This document shows positions 1 through 13,615 of a stretch of DNA of 64,000 bases, piece after piece. Below the pieces are notes generated by a model that saw nothing but the letters and a program-made list of their open reading frames with translations, made no database searches and had not been told where the DNA came from. The DNA comes from Litoditis marina (lineage: Eukaryota; Nematoda; Chromadorea; Rhabditida; Rhabditidae). Each line of letters opens with the position of its first letter. Position 1 is the stretch's first letter. The stretch spans positions 13,553,259-13,617,258 of the forward strand of contig OZ038434.1 of NCBI GenBank assembly GCA_964036275.1, written 5' to 3'. Both the position numbers and the translations under genes were made by a program.

Positions 1-1744
1 AGGGACCAAGAACAACTCAGAAGAAGCTGCTACCACAAACATCTGTGACATGTATGATGATCACCGCCTCGTAACGAAGCGACGTGAATGAATGAATATG
101 GAATTTGAAAATACACACCATAAAACAACAACACCGTTCCTCTTGTCTGGTTACTTGTGTCTAACACAGCAAGCTTTCTTTTGGAAGCAAGCCTTTGCGA
201 GAGATGTTCTCTTATGTTGATGTGCTCGTACTTTGATCCCATTGCTTTTCAGTGAACACTCATAGACTCATCGATGCATGCGCATCAAACTACAATGTGA
301 TTTCTTATACGCCGGCTCGGTCCCCCGTGTCCGAGTGTACCTTCCGTACCAGTTTGCGTACAGCCTATCCGTCAAAACAAGGGCTAGACATGTCTCGATA
401 AACATACTTAAAACAGTGTTGTGGGTGGTCGAAAATAAGTACTTTCTATTTTCGTCATCGTGTTTTGCAGGCAATTTGTTGTGGCCAGAGTAACACATTT
501 TCGATACATAAGTCCGTTTCTCTGTTTCACGTAGTCGGTTGTAAACGATACATGAACATTCACGTACTTACCACGTGTGAACTACGATAGTTACGTGGAA
601 AATTGGAACTTGGTTTGCAAGCAATTTGTTGTGACCAGGGTGACATGTTTTCCCACGGAGGCTCTACATCCATTCCCATGTACTGCAGAAGAACACCCAT
701 GATAGACACGCTCACATAATTGATGTGGTAGTGTGATATAGATGCAAGTTTACACGTTTCACCATTGCAGATAAACCTTCAACAGGCCGATTGCAGAAAT
801 ATCCCGGTGGCTCCAAGTTAAATCCTTTGAAAGAATACGAATATTCAAGTAAAAGAAGGTGGTACGTTTTGCCTTTACCCCAGAAGCAACCCCTTAAAAT
901 TCAGATACCTTTCCCCGGGGCTCGTAGCAAAAATTGAGATAACAACTAGTAAATCCACCTTTGGCAAACCACGACCAAATAACGGTCAGGTGCTCTTCTT
1001 AATAAATATACTACAAATCATGGGCTATTAATAAATCACGTGTAACGTGAACAAACACAAAGTTATCCGGAAATATGGAGGAGAATAGTCACGTTCCACG
1101 TCACCATCTATTTAGCACTAGTAAACCAAATGAACCCTCCTTCCCTCGGTCACATGTTTCAGTGTTTTCATTTCCCCTCGATTTTCGAGCCCATTCAATA
1201 TTCGCCGCGTCGGGCGGCAGGCAATTCTCGCAACATGGGGCTGTCCACGTATTTTTGTTGTTGTTCCGCATGGTCGTTGCTCTCTTTTCAGCCAAGTTGC
1301 CGTGTCGCGCGCGACATCGCGGAGCCGCGCGACGCGACGTTTTTTGTAGCTCTCGTGTTGCTTTCCGAGAACTCATTAGGCGGCGTCATTAGAAAAATAC
1401 TTGTCAGGCCATAACATATTAGATTCATAAAAATTAATAGACATGACCTTTCCTGCTTAATTACTCAGGAAGTTGAAATGTGTCAATAAATCAGCTTGGT
1501 TCAAACTCATAAAATGTATGCTCATACAAATTTAATGGAACTCAGAACAGGAAAATGTTGAAGAAGATTCGTAATAGGAAACTCTGCAAGCGCGTGTTCA
1601 CCCTTGAGTTACCCTTGAGTAAGCAGACACCTTTTTAGAATGCTTATGTCCACTTTAAGACACATTTATCTGAATTTCCATTGGCACGCTGCCAAATAAT
1701 CATCGGGAATAACCTCAGACAATTCCCTGCCAATTAGCAAACCA

Positions 1745-1840
1745 TATTTGTAGCACTCTCGATGAGAGAGTGTACAGGTCCATACGCAAATTTCTGGGGC
1801 CTCATTGACCCCCATGCTCTCTCGCTTTTGTAGTTTGCTA
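1745..1840 (+). repeat. Dispersed repeat family member (copy 1)
   Basis: This stretch shares an ordered series of words with 12400-12510 and 12540-12605: a TTTGTAGC-like start, a CTCG(A)..GAGAGAG block, GTGCAGGTC or GTACAGGTC, then CTCAATGA / CCCATGCTCTCT and a second TGTAG word. The three copies differ by many substitutions, so the family is old. No function is proposed. Confidence 0.5.
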
Positions 1841-2860
1841 ATCGCGGAAAATTTGCGCCAATCGTTCTGAGACGAGAACTATAGAAGTTTTCCATTAGTT
1901 TTGAGGAAATTAAACGGAAAATATTCATAGCTTTGTTTGTTGTTCACTCAGTGCAAGCACACACCACACATTATTCCTCTCTTGCACGAAAAGATCAAAG
2001 TCAGGCGCCATTCAGAAATGTACTTTGTAGTTTTATCCTCAGATAAAGATAATCTATGGATTTATTCCTAGCTGACACAAATCATCTAAAATCCTTCTCT
2101 GAACTACTGGTAGAAAAACGTGTAAGCCTACAAGAAGCAACTAACCTTCCCAATCCATCGGCTCATACAACGTACACCCCGTATCCGAGTATATTTGTTG
2201 TGATGTAGTTCATTTGTAAATTGATCTACAAGAAATTTGACACCCAAAACGAAAAACGAAGAAATCAAACCAACAATACTGAAACATCTTTCGATCATGG
2301 AAATTCCTGAAATTGTGTAGATGTTGAGCGGTAGCTTCACTGAGGGTCAGATGAGCACAAACACCGATCAAATCTCTGTTGTAGTTTGTGAATCAAGTCT
2401 GTTTTGTAGTTTGAACTGTCAAGACGTCGAAAACTGCTCGTCTAAATACGTTTATCTTGCATAGCATTTGCCCACCAAACTGAATCCGTGTTTTTTTACG
2501 CGGATTTTAACTGTTTTGATAATCACTCAGTAACCGCCTATTTGTCCCAACAGGCGTTGAAAAACGGGTTACAAAACGGTTACTACGAAAAAAGTTAACT
2601 GGTTGATTGAACCCGGTTAATGTTAACTGGTTTGGTTCACTGTTCTCTCCCATCAATACCATTCGGTTCAGGGGAGTTGGTCCGCGTGCGGCTGATTTGT
2701 TTGATTGCAGATTACAATCCGCAAAACTAATTCCGACGATCCGATTTGCAAAACAGACGAACATTGGTGCCACAACCTCCCCCGGTGTGTTTAAATCCAT
2801 GATAATGATGGTTTTCAGGGGGGAAAACATCTATTAATAGATACCGAATCATGCTGGTAC

Positions 2861-2971
2861 GATTCCCGCCATATCTAGTAAGATTTGTCGATTCCCGCCA
2901 CGATTCCCGCCATACCTAGTAAGATTTGTCGATTCCCGCCACGATCCCCGCCATACCTAGTAAGATTTGTA
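2861..2971 (+). repeat. 41-bp tandem repeat, about 2.7 units
   Basis: GATTCCCGCC (third copy GATCCCCGCC) recurs at 2861, 2902 and 2943, giving an exact 41-bp period. Each unit continues CAT(A/C)CCTAGTAAGATTTGT and then a second CGATTCCCGCCAC word. Units are nearly identical, so the array is young. Confidence 0.85.
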
Positions 2972-5900
2972 AACATCACGTTAACATTATCTGCAGTATA
3001 CTGTTTATTGGGTTAGCTCTTCCTAAACTGAGAAGGCTGCTTTGTTGCGCCGTGCTCGTAGTTTGATGCCGTGTCTTCTGTGTTCAAATTCGTGAACAAT
3101 GATGGCTACTGAGTTCAAACTACAACTTTGCTCTGGGTCGCTCCAAGAAAGGCTGGCTAAAATTGACGTCTACTTTTCAATAAAGCTGGAAGATTGGAAA
3201 CAAAAGTGATACATAACGTACCAATCTTACTGCTGTATGGACGATTCCTACAATCCAAGTCTTGCAGACATGCACTTTTTTGCGCCGTCCTGCCTCGTTA
3301 CAGTAGGCTACGCAAAACGTCATGCTCTATAAGAACTCCTCAGCTATGTATGATGTACATCTCTACGCTACTTAGGAAATCCTGCATTTGCTACGTGAAT
3401 ATAGCGACATTTACCTTTTTCCGATGAGAGATGTTCGTGCATATTAGTAGATAGTATGGAAGCACGAGGAAGTTAATCGTGTTGGTTCTTTTTTCTCGAC
3501 CTGATTCCCAATATCGCACAATCCCATGTTGCTATGCTCTGGTGAGATCAAATGTTCACTCATCCCCTCTAATCGAATCTGGGATATTTCGCTGTTCGGG
3601 GCCTGCAAGGACAACAACTAACAACCAAACGACCAAAGTACATTTGGAGCATAAAGAAGAACAAAACTAACATAAAGACAGTCATGTCATAGGTGGGATG
3701 ACTATTCATAATGGTAAACGAAACACTATATACCATTGTAGAAAGAGCATTCTGTTCATGCTCAAATGAAATACTTACTCAAATGTACTGGATGAAATTT
3801 GTAGTGTCCTTGGGCTCACATGGTTCAAAATCGCCATTTCGATTACGTTGAAACAGTTCTGAATACAACTTGTACATTTAAGAACTACTCTGAGTGCATA
3901 TTTTAATTTCTCGCGTTTGGAAAATTCAATAATTCTACGTAAAACTGAAGCTGCTTCAAACGTATGAGCTTCAAACTTCGCTTAATATTTCCGATTCCCT
4001 TAGATTGCAAACATCGAGCATAAACTTAAACAAACTTATTTTCAAGATCAGAAGATCAAACCAGCAGGTTCGTTTATTGCGCAAATATTGCAGGTAGCGA
4101 ATCTAACAAAAAAACAGCGTGAACCCCGACAAATGCGAATCAATCATGTCTTTCCGTTGTGTTTTCCATTAGAAGTTGGAGTAGGTTCGAAACTTGGAAT
4201 TTCGAAATTGTTCGTAAAACAAACACCTACCTTGGCCGCAAATCTTCAAGGTTATTTGAAAATTCGTCAGTTCCGGAGAGTTTCAACATACTTTAGTTTA
4301 TTTTGTATTTTATTTTGTTTTGTTTAACTGGGTTAGACCTGACTTATTTTCTGTTGTTCTTCTAAACTAGGCTAGAACTGAGTTTATTGCAAATCAGGTT
4401 ACACAACACTTCCGCCACATGAAAAAAACTTACTCCACTTTTGATAAATCTACAGTTTTCCTTCTTTTTTAATCGGAGTTGCACGTTTTCATAAACTGGA
4501 ACTTTGAAGCCTAAACAAACTTCAGTGTCGTAACGAAGAAGCTATGTTCTCATGATCATTTTCAATATGAAATGTTCAATACTAAGAAGTATATTGTACC
4601 AATTGATATACTCTCTGTTTGCTTTTTTCGCACCAGTTTTGCAATTGGAATCGTTGTTCAAACATGAGGAACGATGAAAAACTAGAAGTCAGAGCTAATC
4701 AGTTTCAAGTATGTTTCCATTGACTCCGTTCTTTGACCCCTGCATTTGCTGAAACCCACATCATGTTCTCAAACGTGGGGCTCACTAATTGCAATGTTTC
4801 ACAAACAAAGAATAAGAAGAGAAAAAGTGGGCGATGTGCAAGAAAATGCAACCTCACCACATCAACACAACACTGTGAGATCATTCTGCAAGAGATAATC
4901 ACAATCTTGAACGAGAAAAAGGCAAATAATTTAGATGAACAATTTCAGGAGTTTTCAACAAATTGTGACAAAGTAGCTTTTTATAATGTCCATGTCTCAA
5001 AATTTTTTCCGGAACAAGACATTTAAGAGGTATTGGAAACCTTCTCGTCAAGAAAAATTCAAGCTAGATCGTGACGTGAAAGGAAAAGCCATATGACGTA
5101 ATTTTTGTAGTAAAATGTAGTAATTCAAACGTATGGTACAGAGGCTAGACGTACCACTTGTGCACGTTTATTCTTCTTTCCTACACTGTAACTTAGTTTT
5201 ATTAGTTTAGAGATTTTTCTTTTTTCCGTAGCTTTTTCGTTAATTTTTTTGAGCTGACTTTCAGTGATTTTTGCTGGCTGAAAGTATTAATCCATGTACC
5301 ATGTTTAATTGGCTTATCGTGGCCAAAATTCATGTTTCTCAAAGTTTGCGTTCGCTTTGAGCTCCGTTGAGGACAATACAATTCACATTAGAAGGTCTTC
5401 GCTCTTTGTGCTCCAGGGCCTATTTTCATATACTTTTTCATTACAAAAAGCGGCGAAACACGATTAGCCGCATTTATTATTCTTTTATCCCTTTGTAAAT
5501 CCCCTCCAGGGGTTTCTGAAAAGAGAGAAGATAATAACGTCATATAACTAATTCTAGCACCGCGGTCATAAGAACTACAAAGATTCAGTGTGGGACCAGA
5601 TTTGACCGAAAAACTAAAACTAATCAACTGTTTTTTTTTTATTAATATACTAGGGCTGGGCAGTATCAAAAGTGAGATTTGTATACATTATTCACCTTGC
5701 AATTTGTAGTCAAAATGAAAAAAAGTAGTAACAGAACTAACTATAACTACTCAAATGATAACTTTTTTGGAACTCGTCCTCAACCAGCTGAGGGCTAAAA
5801 GTTGAGTGTACTAATTTCTCGAAAACGTGACACTGAGATATTATGCTGTCTTCGACTGTCTTGGAGTTATCCCGGAAATCGCAAGACAATAACATAAGTG

Positions 5901-6939
5901 TTCTTGTTTTGGGAAAAGTCTGCAAATATCTAGGTTAGTCTTGTTTTTGGTTTGCAGTGTAATGGGAATAACACCATCGCTAATCGCGTCAATCAGAGGC
6001 TGCATTCCAATTGCTGGAAAAGTGCCTGAATTAGGTTTTTGTCTAGCTTGTCAGAGGGTATTTTGATTATTGATGAACCAGATCTAATCTTGAACTTCTT
6101 TAAACTACTAATAAGGTAGTTATCTACCATTTTGTCCGGTTTTCAAACCAGAACTTGTCCTAATACACTCAAGACCGATAACGTCTGAATGTTTGATGCT
6201 TTTTGGACACTGCTGTAACTTTTCAGTTTTTTATATATTTTATAGTATAATAAAAAATATATTATTTTCCAATTCGCCGATATACTTGGTTGGTGGCGCT
6301 GAATTAGCATACAGGACAGACTTCAGCGAGAACATAATCTGTAGTTTTAAATTTCGGGGTAAAATAAAAACACTTGATTCAGTTAAAATTTGTTTGTTAG
6401 TAATTAAACATAGTATATTTTATTTTTATATTTATATTTGATTATATTATATTTTTATATTATATTACATATTATATTATACATATAATATTATATTTTC
6501 ATATTTCTTTCATATTTATATTTCTTATATTTTCTCACGTCGCACTAAAATGTTCTGGAATGGATGCTGTTGTCTTCAAGAATACCAATTGGTAATTGTG
6601 TTTCACGCTGTAGGATCTATTCATAGCCCTGTGAACCACACTTGTTTTTTGCAACCAAACATTTTAACCGATCACGTTTTTCCCTATTTAAGAATAATGC
6701 TCCATTATCTCTCACATGATGTTTCGCTAGTCATTTGATACATCAGTACAAATACGTTTTTGCTAATTATTATATACTTAATCATATACATTATTGGCTT
6801 ATAATTCGATGTAATTGTCTGTTTCTCATCAGTTTTCCCATAGAGGTAGCAAACTGTCATTAAATTAGTCATGGATAAAATTTGAAGAAATACTGGTGGA
6901 CTCGTGAGTTTATTTTGTTCCTATCATTCTTTCTCTTCT

Positions 6940-7336
6940 ATTATGTGCCTTCCCCTCTCTCTGTCGCTCTTTTCCTTTCTCTTCCCCCCCCCCTTCCTCT
7001 CTCTCTATTCTTTTCTTTTTCTATCTCCCTCTCTCTCCCTCTTTTTTTCTTTCTGCTTTACCTTCTTCGTCTTTCTCTCTCTATCTTTGTCTCCAGCTCT
7101 CCATTTTTCTCTCCCTCATTTTCCCCCCTTCCCCATTTATCTCCAATGTCTGTTTTTTCAACCCCTCCTTGACGCAACTTATCTCTCTTCCCCTCTCTCG
7201 ATCATAACACTGTTCGCACTACTCTTTCACTCGATCATAGCACATTTGCTTGCACAAACTGCAGTTTTCTCTCTTTCTCTCTCACTCTCTCTTTTTCTAT
7301 TCGCACTATCTCCCTCTCTGTCTCATTCTCACTCAC

Positions 7337-7395
<59 letters not shown>

Positions 7396-7490
7396 TTCTC
7401 TCTTTCTCTCTCACTCCCGCTTTCTTCTCCCTCCCCCTTCTCTCCCTCTTTTCATTTCTCTTCTCTAACCTTTCCACTCCCTCTACCTCT
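6940..7490 (+). repeat. Polypyrimidine (CT)n tract
   Basis: About 550 bp of almost pure C and T on the plus strand, with a long uninterrupted (TC)n core near 7340-7377. Long open frames through it encode only Ser/Leu/Phe/Pro and are artefacts of composition. Confidence 0.9.
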
Positions 7491-7777
7491 CATTTGTTCA
7501 TTTTCCGCTGTGTACTACTATATGAACCCCCACTGTTCTGATATTGAAATTGCAACATATTCATCCCAACGTTTTATTGAAACCTTATCATGCTTGTGTA
7601 ATGTAAACAATGCAAAACAAACACAATATCGTAGATGAAAACTAGACGATGAACCATTTGCGGCAAAAACTTCGGATTTGAAAAAACTAGGCATAGAAAG
7701 ATAGAAAACTAAGTTGTGATAAGTTTCAACAATAAGTTTGTTTATAATAAACGATAAAGACTAACTAGACTCATCAA

Positions 7778-7826
7778 GGGGGGGGGGGGGGGGGGGAGCC
7801 GGCTTTAGCCGGGGGCAGCTTCCTTG
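7778..7826 (+). mobile_element. Helitron-like 3' terminus (remnant)
   Basis: A run of 19 G (7778-7796) is followed by the palindrome CCGGCTTTAGCCGG (7799-7812) and, 14 nt later, CTTCCTTG followed by T. The same order (CAAGGGGG, GGCTTTAGCC hairpin, CT.CCTTG then T) ends both larger elements at 39236-41695. No matching 5' end was found nearby, so this is probably a truncated or internally deleted copy. Confidence 0.5.
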
Positions 7827-8736
7827 TAAAGACTAATATTTGAGTTACGACCGAAAGCATTTTGATCAAACTACAAACACACTACATGAGTCCCGGTAAG
7901 TTTTTTTGGTTGAATTTTTATTTCTTAGCCCACAAAAGCCTCTAAATTGAACGTTGGTCGAACGCAATGCTAAATCTCCTACATAAGCTTTGTGGTAGGT
8001 CTCTATCATAGTATCATTTTTTTTAAATCTATGTACCATTCACAGTATATCTTATGTTAATCTAATGTAATCTCTCTTTTTTCGGTATGACGTTTTTTCT
8101 GGGCGCGATTCATCAATTAGGTCTTATCTATCCATCATTGAACACCGCCCAACCCCCGATGAAAAAAGTCATTCTCGCAATAAAAAAACGGAACAAAACA
8201 CGTAGTTGCGCCAAAACGATAGAAATAGTCTAAAAAGTTAACTAAACAAAGTTTGAAAGTTTGAATTATTTCTAACTCTGAATACGTTTATATAAATGGT
8301 TCATCCTGCGATGAGCTCCAAAAGGTGGACATCGTTCGTAGTGTGATCCTGATGTATGCTAATACTATTCTTCTGTGTATTATGTTCATTCTGAACGTCA
8401 GACTGTGTTAAACCTACTACACTTTGCTTCAAGCTGCTTCTATTTCGATGTCGTATGTAGTGTTCAATCTGTCTGAACCACTTTTTGCTCCAACTAACCT
8501 CAAATCTCAAAAAAGCTCCCATTTCATGGCGATATTTTCCTAAGAAATCTTCTTTCGAGTGAAGCAATAGGGATTACCCTTTGGGTTTAGGTATTATCAG
8601 AGATGATAGCATCGAGATAGGGTGCAGATGTTTGAATGGTAGTTTTGTCTACACGTTCAGACATTATGATGAGATAATTGGATCTTTCACCTGTATTGTC
8701 AAAGGAAATAGTTATAGTTTGTAGTGGGTAAATCTC

Positions 8737-8816
8737 AAAATGTGTGCCCAGCGCAGACTCGAACTTGTTACCAAAAGCACATCAGGCGATAACACTGACC
8801 ACTCTACCATCGAAAC
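8737..8816 (-). repeat. tRNA-like remnant (pseudo-tRNA or SINE head)
   Basis: Read on the minus strand, it has an A-box-like TGGTAGAGTGGTCAGTG, a B-box-like AAGTTCGAGTCTG about 45 nt later, and a TTTT end. The T-stem and acceptor stem do not pair, so it is not a working tRNA. It could be a pseudogene or the head of a tRNA-derived SINE. Confidence 0.4.
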
Positions 8817-9066
8817 AATTAAATATACGTTCGATATAAACTCCTTGGAACTCTCACACAGCACAACCGAGGTATACAATATGATCTTATCTCTCTCGTC
8901 ATACATGTGTACATGCTTACCTATTCACATAGATATAGTTTCACTTCCGCTGTCCAGTGTTATCTGTGTTTTGGGTCCAAACACCACCGTCTCACCCCCT
9001 CTGTTTTCGATGATAATGATGACAACAGGCCCGTCTATCAATGCAAATCCCGCGGCGAAAACGGAC

Positions 9067-9428
9067 GTTTGATTGAAAATAATCAAACATCCAATTCTTT
9101 ATTGAATCGAGTGTTGCGTCATCAACATCTGGAAACTAGTAACCGGGTTTCTGGTTAACCGGTTCGGAACCGGTGTGTTAGCCACTCTGTAACCGCAGAT
9201 TCCCAAAAAGGCGTAACTCTTTATTGAGAAGGGCAGTGCGTAATACAATCAAGTAACCAGTAACCGGTTTTCTGGTTAACTAGTTTGATAGACCCATGTT
9301 AACCAATTGGTAACCGCGTGTTCTCAAAAACGCATCATAGAAAGTGGTTACCAGTTGTGGTTACCTAAATACCCGATTCCTCGTGAAATTGGCCTGCAAA
9401 CGGCTCGTTTGATTGGGAATAATCAAAC
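9067..9428 (+). repeat. Two copies of a 22-bp hairpin, 340 bp apart
   Basis: GTTTGATT..AATCAAAC hairpins lie at 9067-9088 and 9407-9428, each followed by ATC. The sequence between them is rich in AACCGGTT and GGTTAAC words. This suggests a diverged tandem duplication of about 340 bp. Confidence 0.45.
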
Positions 9429-11559
9429 ATCGCGCCTCTTTTTCGGCAATATGTCCCCCCATCGATGTCTAAAACAACAACAACTTCGCGGGCACCCAGC
9501 CGGCTGACCAAAGAACGAATTGCAAGGAGACAGCCGCGAATAATAGAAGAAATCAGCCCGAAACGAACATACACTTAGTTCTGTTTTGGGAAAGCAAGGA
9601 AAAACACTTTAACAGACATGCAACTTGCAAACTTGCGAGGTTATCATTCGAGACATAATCACATCTGTTTCGAGTCCATGTCAATTTTCGCCTACGGGTT
9701 TTACATATAGGACTGATCATATATCCCCCTCTAAGTCCTAGAAACATGTTTCCATTATTGAGGGGTAATACGTATAGGACCAACAGTATGTCCCTCTCAA
9801 TGTCCCGAGATACCCATTTTTCTATGCTTTCTCAGAAATGCGTCTTTGAGGACGGAATTCGCACTTTAGCGCCACCCATACGTCTGATGCGTGTAGTGAT
9901 CACTTTTCAGGCTATTAGACAAGAAACAGAAGAGATTGTCCTTATTAGGCACATATAATACTCTCTATCCCACTTTTCTCGGAAAACGCCCTATAATTCC
10001 TGTAAAAGACTAGCCTCGTGACAAAGTACAATCCCCCTGCTTTTGTGATGAAAAGGGGATGGATCAGGGTTCATACAGCGAAATCATATGGACGACTCAA
10101 ACTCGTCCAAAGGGTTTCTATATGTTTGGAGTTTGATTCACGTGCGCCTCAGGCGAAATTCAAGATATATTTCTTTATCAAACTATAACTCGGGTCCGAT
10201 AATCTCGTATCGCTGTTTTTGTAGTTTGATTCACACGCGTTTCAGGCCGAATTTGAGATTTGCTGTAGGATAAAAGTGCAAATGTGTTTTATGATGTTCT
10301 CAGACAGGGGATCATGGTCCAATTCGTCTAATATTCGTCTCCCCCTCTTATTTGTTGATTAAAACACCTCGTGTTGCCATGCCATTACACTTTCTGTGCC
10401 GCGTCTTTCGCATGTTTCTAATTGCATTCTCACAATAAACGTCTCTATAACAACACGGTTGATTGAGAAGCGCAGTTCACCTGGGAAAACAATCAACAAC
10501 GTCCTTCACCTAAGTTAGATAGCCGCCTGGAAATGAGGAAAAGCTCAGATAAAGTAGTACAAACTAGGAGAATAGAAGAGAGAAAAAGTATCAGAAAGTT
10601 GTATGTTTCGCCTCATCCAAAAATTGTTAGCTTTGGAATGGAGCGTGAACACCAATAATTTTTCACGTTTCTTGTGAACGTGTTTTTAGCTAGAAACGCA
10701 TAGGTTTTCAATAAATTTGGACGTCATATCCCAAAGTTGTATTAATCTATGTAACTTTATAAGCGACCTCGGGTAATTTAGATATGTTTGCGCTAAACGA
10801 ACTAGTCTACGGCACAGTTCATGAACGTTCAGCATGTCTGTCCAATTTTGTGTCCCGAGCAGGTGATAAACTACATTTTCCATCACTTTTTGTGGTTGTT
10901 GAGGAACCTGATCACCTCAATTTCACCCACTCACCTCAATTTTGTGTTGATAGTCAGCTCCCAACGGGGAACACATCAGCACGAGATTACGAGATACAAT
11001 TTCGCGATCATCGAAACAGTGCTCAACAACAATTACTTTGAACGGACGCAAATGTAAAATGTAAACCTAGTACACGTTTGATTTCTCAAGTAGATCGTGT
11101 GCTTTCGTGATACACGTGAAACACGCAAAACACGTGACGCTCTTCAGTCGAACGAAATGGACCAGGCTCACAGTGGTTCTGAGTAATACACGTTTGTACG
11201 TAAGCACCTCAGAAGGTGGCTGCGAACTTTAGGAGGTAAGTATCGTTGTTTTGCGACTGTTTCTCGATTGAGTCCCCGAACCCTCGCAGTGTGCCCTCGC
11301 GTTCCAATTGGCGACATTTTCAGTTGAATAAACTGCGCTTTGACAGCGGAAAAATAGGCTTTCGAGTAGTTTTTCCACGCCGCCAGCTGCATGTAGAACA
11401 AACAGAAAAGAGGCTGGCACGGAGGGGCACCGAGGGGGGAAAACAGCTGGAAACATGGAGGGGTGGCTGGCAAAACACGCGGAGTTCACAAACGGAATGA
11501 CAGTTGAGAGATGAAGGGCCGTAGAGATGACGGGAAGATATAAGATGATATGAGATCTA

Positions 11560-11648
11560 GTTCTCTCTCTCTCTTCTCCCTTTCTTTCTTTCTTTCTCTC
11601 TTTCTTTCTTTCTATCTTTTCCTCTCTCTCTCTCCCTCTCCCTCTCAT
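11560..11648 (+). repeat. Polypyrimidine (CT/CTTT)n tract
   Basis: About 90 bp of CT and CTTT repeats on the plus strand. There is no coding signal. Confidence 0.85.
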
Positions 11649-12399
11649 TCCATGTATCCATCCTTCTTGTTATTCCTGACACTTCCCCGCTGAATTCCTA
11701 TTAGTTCAATTGCCGCCCCTCTAATAATACGCGCCATGTTTTCAGAATTCATTCCGGGAAAAAGTGATCTCAACTAGTATTTTTCAGCGTCAACTCACAT
11801 TTAATTTTTATTTGAGCAAGTAAACAAGACGTGCTAATTGAGTTGTTCTTATTAGTTCCCACTGTACGAACCAGACAGATCAACTATACGAAGTCACCAA
11901 GTTTGAGTTGTAGTTTACTACACATCAAGAAATACTGACGCTAAGCGATCAAACTACAAGCACATCAGATTAGATCAAGATGTACCTTTCAGCCTATCCT
12001 TCTCTGAACGATCACCAGCGTGACGTGTAGATAGGCATGTAGTGGTTGGCCAAGTAGAATCCTGTATATAACTTTTGGCATGTTTTACAACATCCAGAAT
12101 TGGGCCAGTAAAGAACCCAGAACTGTGGATGTCGCTCTGTTTTGCTGTGTTTGTAGTTTGATCCCGCCTAGGTCCAGTCCAAACTACGAACCCAGAAACA
12201 TCTGCGGAGGGTGAACGTTGAACTCGAACATGAGTCATGCTATTCGTGGGGATCTGATCAGTCTCAGAGATCCAGTACTCTCCTGTTTCTGGATCCTACT
12301 CTTTCTCTAGGATAATCTCTTCTGGGGGAGGAACGTCGCTCGCGTATCACTAATGTACTCTGATCCGGCAGTCCTCGGTGCTCCGAATAGCAATGCTCT

Positions 12400-12605
12400 C
12401 GCCACTTTCGTGGCGGTCTCGGCGAGAGAGGGTGCAGGTCAGAGAGACGCAGACTGTATTAGCCTCTGCGGACTCAATGATCCCATGCTCTCTATCCCTT
12501 CTGTAGCGGGCCAACTCAGAGAAGTCCCGACCAATCGGTCAGCCACTTTTGTAGCGGCATCGACAAGAGAGTGTGCAGGTCAGAGAGACGCAGACTGTAT
12601 TAGCG
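12400..12605 (+). repeat. Tandem pair of a dispersed repeat (copies 2 and 3)
   Basis: Two similar units, 12400-12470 and 12540-12605, share a GTGCAGGTCAGAGAGACGC block and the following AGACTGTATTAGC. The intervening sequence has CTCAATGATCCCATGCTCTC, as in the copy at 1745-1840. The open frame through both units reflects the duplication and shows no known domain. Confidence 0.6.
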
Positions 12606-12835
12606 TGTCTTTGAATGGGTAAAGACTATATCTCATTTCACTCTGAATCATGAACCCAACTTGCTTTCAAGGTTTGAGCTTGATCTAACGATCTTTTAAT
12701 CTCTCTTAGTCACGAGCCCGTCTGTAGGTTGCACCCACAATTTCCGGGAAATGTTGGGAAACAAATTACAGTTTGTGTTTGCAGCAAATTCTCATGGTCT
12801 GAGTCTGCAGCAATAGTTTGTAATTTTCCTCTAAT

Positions 12836-12863
12836 CTCTCTCACACTCACTCACTCACTCACT

Positions 12864-12938
<75 letters not shown>

Positions 12939-12994
12939 TTTCTCTCTCTCTGGATATCTCTCTCTCTCTCTCTCTCTCTCTCTGGATTAGTATC

Positions 12995-13025
<31 letters not shown>

Positions 13026-13175
13026 CTTTCTCTCTCTTTCTCTCTCTTTCTCTCTCTTTCTCTCTCTTTCTCTCTCTCTGGATATCTCTCTCTCTCTCTC
13101 TCTCTGGATTTGTATCTCTCTCTCTCTCTCTTTCTTTCATCTCTCTATGCCATTTCTTTCCTCTCTCTCCGTCGA
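12836..13175 (+). repeat. Polypyrimidine tract with nested higher-order repeat
   Basis: (CT)n and (CTCTCTTT)n stretches are interrupted by regularly recurring TGGAT words (near 12950, 12983, 13079 and 13105). The tract has been expanding by local duplication. Open frames on both strands are compositional artefacts. Confidence 0.9.
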
Positions 13176-13464
13176 AATGTTTACAATTCGTAATACGATC
13201 TTCTTCTCTGCTAGTGATGTAATAGCAACAGATTAGCAACTGAGGAGGCGAGAGTACGCGATTCGTTCTGTGCTCTCAGATTTAGTTTCAAAAAACTCGT
13301 GTGCGCACTTTTTCACTTTCTGGCATCATAAGTGCAATTTTTTTCATTTATCCAAAGCTGTTTCTTCTGATTAAAACATTTGTCAACTAAATTAAGAAGA
13401 GTATTATGATGCCATCCAAATTATGATGTGGATGAAGAACCCGGCGGCTTCATAACACTCACAC

Positions 13465-13615
13465 CTTGTCTTTTCTTTCTTTCTCTCTTGCCCTCGCTCT
13501 CTGCTCTCTCTCTCTTCTTTCTCTCTCTTCCTTCTCCCTCTCACTGTTCTTCTCTCTTTCTCTCTCCCCTTTCCCTCTTTCCTTTCCCCTCTCTCTCTCC
13601 TCCCTCTCCCTCCCG
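13465..13615 (+). repeat. Polypyrimidine tract
   Basis: Interrupted CT/CCCT sequence, with C and T almost exclusively on the plus strand. Shorter CT stretches follow to about 13870. Confidence 0.85.

Larger units (their letters stand above)
1..6880. other. Intergenic, no supported gene
   Basis: No open frame here has splice-supported extension, a recognisable domain or a paralogue in the window. The stretch is AT-rich, with low-complexity TATAT sequence near 6420-6530, a 41-bp tandem array at 2861-2971 and one member of a dispersed repeat at 1745-1840. Single exons of an unknown gene cannot be excluded by eye. Confidence 0.5.
7830..11550. other. Intergenic, no supported gene
   Basis: No convincing coding exon. 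The stretch holds a tRNA-like remnant (8737-8816), repeated AACCGGTT/TTAACTGG-rich sequence near 9130-9310, and two similar small hairpins at 9067-9088 and 9407-9428. Confidence 0.5.

Noticed and set aside
2507..2837. Overlapping open frames with repeated NQ..P/GTTAACTGG content as a gene
   Set aside because: No splice signals or domain, and similar AACCGG/GTTAAC-rich sequence recurs near 9130-9310 as non-coding repeat.
6904..7638. Long Ser/Leu/Phe open frames through CT-rich sequence (also 12729-13239 and 13404-14033)
   Set aside because: They follow from (CT)n composition; frames are open on both strands, with no domain and no splice context.
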